Positions 58,201 through 64,000 of a stretch of 64,000 nucleotides of DNA are shown piece after piece (the stretch's first letter is position 1; every line of letters starts with the position of its first letter). The position numbers were made by a program, and so were the translations under genes. The stretch comes from Cymbidium sinense (Eukaryota > Streptophyta > Magnoliopsida > Asparagales > Orchidaceae): NCBI GenBank assembly GCA_021442155.1, contig CM038214.1, positions 49,854,703-49,918,702 of the forward strand. The letters are read 5' to 3'. The notes under the pieces were generated by a model. That model did no database searches, was not told the origin of the DNA, and worked only from the letters and a program-made list of their open reading frames with translations.

Positions 58201-61200
58201 GTGGCCCAGTGGCCTGGGTGGTTTTCAGATCTTGGCCTAGCCAGACAGAATTTGGTGCTCAGTAGTTTAGGTTTTAAGAGGGTTATGGTAGATCCGTTTA
58301 GTTTAGGGTTTTAGATTTTGGTTTTTAAAGAGAACCTTTAACATTCTTCTTTATTTATTTAGTTTATTTTTTTTATTTATTTTAGTTTATTTTATTTTAT
58401 TTTTTTATTTTATTATTTTATTTAGTTTAGTTTTATTTATTTTTAACAGATTTATTTTTGGTTGATTTTATTTTTATTTAATTTTGTGGATTTATTTTTA
58501 AATTAAATTTAGTTTAGGTTTTTATTTTTTTTAGGTTTAGCTTTTTTAGGTTTTATCATTTATTATTGTGGTTTTATTTTTTTAGTTTAGGTTTAGTTTA
58601 TTTTAATTTATTTTATTTTATTTTTGGGTTTAGTTTATTTATTTTAGTTTAGTTTTATTTTTTAGTTTTTTTAGTTTAGGTTTATATTTTATTTTGTTTG
58701 TTTATTTTTAGTTTTAGGTTTTGTATTTAGGGTTTAAGTTTATTTTTATTTTTAGGTTTTTTTAGGGTTAGAGGATTTGTAGGGTCAGGGCTCAGGGTTG
58801 ATCAGAGTCAGTTTTTAGAATCACAAGGCAAGTAAGTTTATTTAGTTTATTTATTACTTTATTTATCTTAGTTTATTTTATTTTACTTTTTAGTTTATTT
58901 ATTTATCTTTAGTTCATGTATTAGTATCTTGTTTAGTTTAATTTTAGTGAGTTTATTCATTTAATTTAGGTTTTATGGTCTGGTAGGGTAGGTTTAGTCC
59001 AGATTCTGGCTCACCATAGGATCATTGGCTCAGGTCTTACTCATGGCACAGAGAGTCAGTGGCCTAGGGCCCAGGCTCAGCCTATGGTAGGCTCTTGTGG
59101 CTCAGGCTAGGGTATAATTTAAGCCACCCAGGAAGCCTGAACGATTCAACATAACTGATAAGATATGTCCAACGTATTTAAAGTATTTATCATAGGCTCA
59201 GGGCTCAGGGCCTAGGCCCAGGCTCAGTTTCATGTTAGTTTAGCCTAGGGCTCAGCATCTTTTGGAGTGCCTAGTTAGGTAGAAGTCAAGAATTATTTAT
59301 TTTATTTGTATATTTATCTTATTTGGCATTATTATTTATATTTGTAGTTTAGGTTAAATTAATTTATTTATAATTTTATCATTTAGGTAGGTTTTTTAGT
59401 TCACGCTTTTATCTTTTATATTTATAGCTCAAGTTTATTTATTTATTTAGGTCTTATACTAGGTCAAGTGGTTAGGCCCAGGGCCCAGGGCCCAGTGGCC
59501 CAGGCCCAGAGCCCAGGGCCCAGGGTAGGGCCTGGGTGGGTCAGGTAGGCTCTGGGGCCCAGCCAGGTAGTGGCTCAGGGCCTAGGTTTTTTAGGCCCAG
59601 TGGAGGGCCTAGGGTCAGTGCGCAGGCCTAGTCCAACTAACCCATTTTTAGTTTATTCTCAACATAATAAAATCCAGCATTTAAAGCATTTAGCTCAGGG
59701 CTCAAGATTTGTTTTAGGTAGGTCCAAGCCTTAGCTTGGCCTAAGGCTCAGGGTCTGTGGCCTAGGGTGCAGTCTTAAGCCTAGTCAGGCTGCCTAGATA
59801 AGTGGTTGGGTTTAGTTTTTATTTTAGTTTATTATCTTAATTTAGGTATTATCTTAATTTTTATTTAGTTTTATTTATTTTAGGTTTATTTATTTATAGT
59901 AGTAGTTTAGGTTATTATTATCTATTTTTAGTATTTTCATTTATTTTATCTTATAAGCCTAGGTTTAGCCTTACTTTTATTTTATTAGTGGTTTTAATTT
60001 TATTATAGTTTCACCTAATCCTGTTTTAGCTCTGGTTAGGGCCTAGGCCCAGGGCATTAGGGTTTTATCTTAGTTAGGGCCTGTTAGGCTATTTAGGCCT
60101 GTGGTTAGTGGAGGTTAACTAGGGCTTTATAGGGTAGGTTTATGGTCATCTTATTAGTTTGGCTAGGGTAGGGTTTTTTAATTAAGCAAACCAAGTTTTA
60201 TTTATTTACTTTCATTTATTTAGTTTTATTTATTTATTTAGTTATTTTATTTTTATTTTGTTTTATTTTTAAGTTTATTTATTTTAGTTTAGGTTTTATT
60301 TTAATCATTTTAGTCAGGATTAGCTTTTATTTTATAGTTATTTTATTTTTTATTCAGGTTTAGTTTTATTTTTATTTTAAGTTTAGTTTAGGTTTTATTT
60401 TATTTTTTTAGTTTAGGTTTATTTTAGGTATTTTTTTAGTTTATTTTTTTACTCTTTAAGTTTTTAATCTATTTTAATCATTTAGGTTATTTTATCTTTA
60501 TTAGTTTATCTTAGTAGTCTTTATCTTTTATTTTAGGCCTAGTCTTTTAGTAGGGTTTATGTTTTATTATTTATTTTAGGTTTATTTTTTAGGTTTAGGT
60601 TTTATTTATCAGTATTTTTAGGTTTTAGGTCCCAAGGCCTGTGTATTTAGGGTCTGGGAGGGTGGGCCTAGGCTCATCATTGTCTCCAGTGAGGGCCCAG
60701 GGCTCAGGGCTCAGTGGTGATCTAGGCTCATGGTTTTGGCCCAGTGGCCTGTGGCTCAGTGGTCTTGTGGCCTGGGTGGGTCAGCCTAGGCCTTAGAGCT
60801 CAGGGTTGAAGGGTATTTTAATCTTAAAATTTTAAAATGTAAACAACAGTTTATTTTTATTTAGTTTATTTTATTATAGTTTCAATCATTTGATTAGTTT
60901 TTATTTTTATTTAGTTTAAATTTATTTTAGGTTTATTTCTTAGTTTTATTTTAGTTTATTTTTTATGTTTATGTTTAAAATTTAGCATTTTAATTTTAGT
61001 TAGTTTATTTTTATTTTTTTAGTTTAGGTTTAGATTTTCATTTTATTTTTTAGGTTTTTTTTAGGTTTATTTTTTAGGTTTTTTTTGTTTAGTTTAATTT
61101 TAGTTTATTTTATTTTATTTTGTTTTAGGTTTCAATTTAGTTTATTTTTTAGTCCAGGTTTTTTTTAATTTAGTTCAAAATTTATTTTATTTTATCTCGT

Positions 61201-64000
61201 TTGATATTTTAGGTTAGGTTTTTATTTAGTTTTATTTTATTTTATTATGTTTATTTTAATTTTATATAGGTTTATTTCTTTTATTATTTAGGTTTTTATT
61301 TTCATTTAATTTAGGTTTTATTTATTTTATTTTAGCTTAGTTTTATTTTTTATTTCCTTTAGTTTTAAATTTTAAGTTTAGTGGTATTTAGTGCTATTAT
61401 TTTAGATTTATTTATTAAGATCTTTTAGGCTCAGTTTTAGCTTTTTTTTGAGCTCAGTGGTCAGGGTCATTTTCTTTGGGGCCCAGGTAGTGGCTAGGGT
61501 GGCTTAGGGTAGGCTCAGATCAGGCTCAGGGTGGGTAGTGGCTAGTGGTCGGGGTAGGTAGGTTTAAGCTCATGGTCCGTGCCTTAGTAGAATTTAGTTT
61601 TGGTTTTTAACAAAACAACCATGTGATTTAACATTTCTTGTTTATTTAGTTTATTTTATTTATTTTAGTTATTTTTATTTTATTTATGTTTATTTTATTT
61701 TTTATTTTAGTTTATTTTAAGTCCGTAGTTTATTTTTAGCTGAGTTTTATTTTATTTTATCTTTAGGTGATTTATTTTTTTTTTAAGTTTAGTTTAGCTT
61801 TATATTATTATTCTTTATTATATTTTTTTATATTTTTAGGTTTTATTTTTGTCATTTAGGTTTTTTTAGTCATTATCTTTATTTAGTGTGGAGGATTTTT
61901 AGGCCTAGGTTTAGGTATTTATCTTAGTAATTTTAGCTCAGGCTAGTTTATTTTATCTTGTTATTTTTGGTTTTCTTTAGTAGGGTTTAGGTTAATTTTA
62001 TTTATTCTTTTGGTAGGTATCATTATGTATGTTTTTATTTAGTATTTTATCTATTTTATTTTTATTTTATTTAGCTAGTTTTTATTTTATTTTTAGTTTA
62101 GTTTAGGTTTTATTTATTTTATTTTAGTTTATATTTTATTTTTTTTTATTTTCTTTAGGTTTATTTAGATTTGTTTTAGTTTTTTTATTTTTTATTGATT
62201 ATTTTATCTTGGTTAGATTTTATTTATTTTATTTTGTATTATTTATAAGTTTTAGCATTTTGGTTTAGGGTTAATTAGGGTTTAGGTTTTTTGGCCTAGG
62301 GTAGGCTCAGGTTCAGGTTTGGGCCTATTTTAGGTTTAGCATTTAGTTTGGTAGGGTTTAGTGTTTTGGTTTTGGATTTAGGGTTTTGGGCTTAGTGTTT
62401 TGGTCTTTTATTATTTTATTTTCTCTAGAGAAAATCAGATTCAAGATTTCTTCTTTATTTGTTTACTTTAATTAGTTTATTTTTATTTATTTTAGTTTAT
62501 TTTATTTTTATTCACATATGTTTATTTTTATTTTTTAATTTGTTTATTTATTTATTTTAGATTTATTTAGTTAGTTTTTTTTATTTTAGTTTTTCTTTTA
62601 GTTTAGTTTAGGTTTAAGTTTATTTTTGGTGAGTCTTATTTTATTTTATTTCTTTTAGGTTTAGGTTTTGTTTTTTTATTTTAGGTTTAAGTTTAGTTTT
62701 TATTTTATTTTAGGTTTAGGTTTTAGGTTTTATTTTAGGTTTATTTTAAGTTTTATATTTTAGTTTAGCTTTTTATTTTTTTAGATTATTTTATTTTATT
62801 TTGTTTAGGTTTTTGTGGTTTAGTTTATTTTAGGATTAGGTTGAGGATATTTATTTTAGTTTAGCTTATTGTATTAGCTTTATGTTTATTTTATTTTGTT
62901 TATTTTTTTTAGTATGTAAGTTTTTTTTGGTTTTTTAATTTTTTTTTTTTTTAGGTTTTATTTTATTTTCAGGTTTAGGTTTTATTTAGTTTTATTTGAT
63001 TTTAGGTTTATTTATTTTATTTTATGTTTAATTTTATTTATTTTTATAGGTTTATTTATTATTAAAATTAGTTTTATTTTATATATTTTTAGCTCTATAT
63101 TAGTTTATTTTATTATTTTATTTTATTTATATTTAGGTTTTAATTTTATTTTAAATCCCATTTAGTTCAGTTTTTATTTTATCTTTAAATTTGGTTTATT
63201 TTAGCTCAGTTTTGTTTTAGGTTTATGGTCCAGGGTCCAGATTTGTAAGTGCAGGGCCTTTAGGCTCATGGTAGGGCCCAGGATCCAGGCCAGGGTAGGC
63301 CCAGGGCCTGTGGATCAGGGTCAGGCTTAGCCTGGCCTAGAGCTTTAGTGGCCCAGTTTTGTGGTTTAGTGGCTCAGTGGCCTGGTTAGTGGTCAGCTAG
63401 GGTCAGACCCGGGTTTAGGCCTAGGGCTCAGGGTCAGGCGCAGTGGCCCAGGATAGGGCATGCTCAGTGGCTCCAGGATCAAGCAAACCAACAAAGCCTA
63501 AGCTTATTTAGTTTATTTTTAATTTAGTTTATTTTATTTTATTTTTATAGGTTAATTTTATTTTATTTAGTAGTTTATTATTTTATATTTTTTATATTTA
63601 TTATCTAGGAATTATTTGTTTTTATTTAGTTTAGTTTATTTATTTTAGTTTAGGTTTTTTAATTTAGTTTTTTTTAGGTTTAGGTTTATGTTTATTTATT
63701 TGTTTTGTTTTATTTTTATTTTATTTTTTAGGTTTAAGTTTTATTATTTATTTTTAGGTTTCTTTTATATTTTTTTATGTTTAAGTTTTAGGTTTTTATT
63801 TTAGGTTCGTTTTTAGGTTTTATTTTTTAGTTTAGCTTTATCTTTATTTTTAGTTTATTTTATTTTATTTAATTTAGGTTTAGGTTTAGGTTTATTTTAT
63901 TTTGTTTATTTTTTATTGTATGTTTAGTTTATTGTAGTTTAAGTTTAGGTTTATGTTTAATTTTTAGGTTTTATTTATTTTATTTTGTTTATTTTTTATT
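55251..64000 (+). repeat. Telomere-derived satellite, block 6, with GC-rich variant blocks
   Basis: No gene in 8.7 kb. T-rich ordered monomers as in the other blocks alternate with short segments (about 55540-55690, 56340-56700, 57370-57530, 58980-59280, 59460-59820, 60620-60800, 61440-61600, 63220-63480) made of GGCCCAGGG, GTGGCCCAG and GGCTCAGGG words, in the place where other blocks have TTTAGGG. Eroded boundary words follow several of them (AAATCAAACCAGAGG at 57546, AATTAAGCAAACC at 60179, CAAGCAAACC at 63480). The + ORF at 56466-56699 is low-complexity. Confidence 0.8.
59113..59193. repeat. ~85-bp AT-rich module, copy 4 (diverged)
   Basis: ATAATTTAAGCCACC, GAACGATTCAACATAACTG and GTCCAACGTATTTAAAGTAT align with the module at 43421. 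A further remnant may lie at about 59636-59690. Confidence 0.5.

Overview
The window looks like nuclear DNA of a flowering plant. It carries Arabidopsis-type telomere repeats (TTTAGGG and decayed variants), L1-type plant LINEs (DUF4283/zinc-knuckle ORF1; ORF2 with endonuclease, reverse transcriptase and an RNase H tail), fragments of a GRP7-like glycine-rich RNA-binding protein gene, and a short hAT-type element. I found no intact host gene. I cannot name the species.

Layout: (1) 1-4718, LINE copy 1, cut by the left window edge. (2) 4719-13116, telomere-derived satellite with two glycine-rich-protein fragments. (3) 13117-21838, LINE copy 2. (4) 21839-32455, satellite again, with two more glycine-rich-protein fragments in the same order. 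(5) 32456-42010, LINE copy 3, carrying a 640-bp hAT-like insertion. (6) 42011-45693, satellite. (7) 45694-55250, LINE copy 4, the most divergent and the only one with a long open RT core. (8) 55251-64000, satellite in which the purer telomeric blocks are spelled with GGCCCAGGG-like text. Position 1 matches 15702 and 35845, so the left 36 kb is two tandem copies of a unit of about 16-20 kb plus the start of a third.

Every telomere-like block has its G-rich strand on +. Every LINE and glycine-rich-protein fragment lies on -, with its poly(A) side at the left, directly after telomeric sequence. If the + G-strand points to the chromosome end, this is the polarity expected when reverse transcription is primed by a telomeric 3' end. 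Shared inactivating changes show that copies 1-3 spread by segmental duplication, not by separate transposition; copy 4 is a separate lineage.

Two features look like long-read base-calling artefacts and limit interpretation. First, CAG/CTG sites in one LINE copy are often CG in a sister copy (middle base lost), as expected if heavily methylated CHG sites were miscalled. Second, the GGCCCAGGG text resembles the known nanopore miscall of C-strand telomere repeats (CCCTAA read as CCCTGG). Many LINE frameshifts may therefore not exist in the plant.
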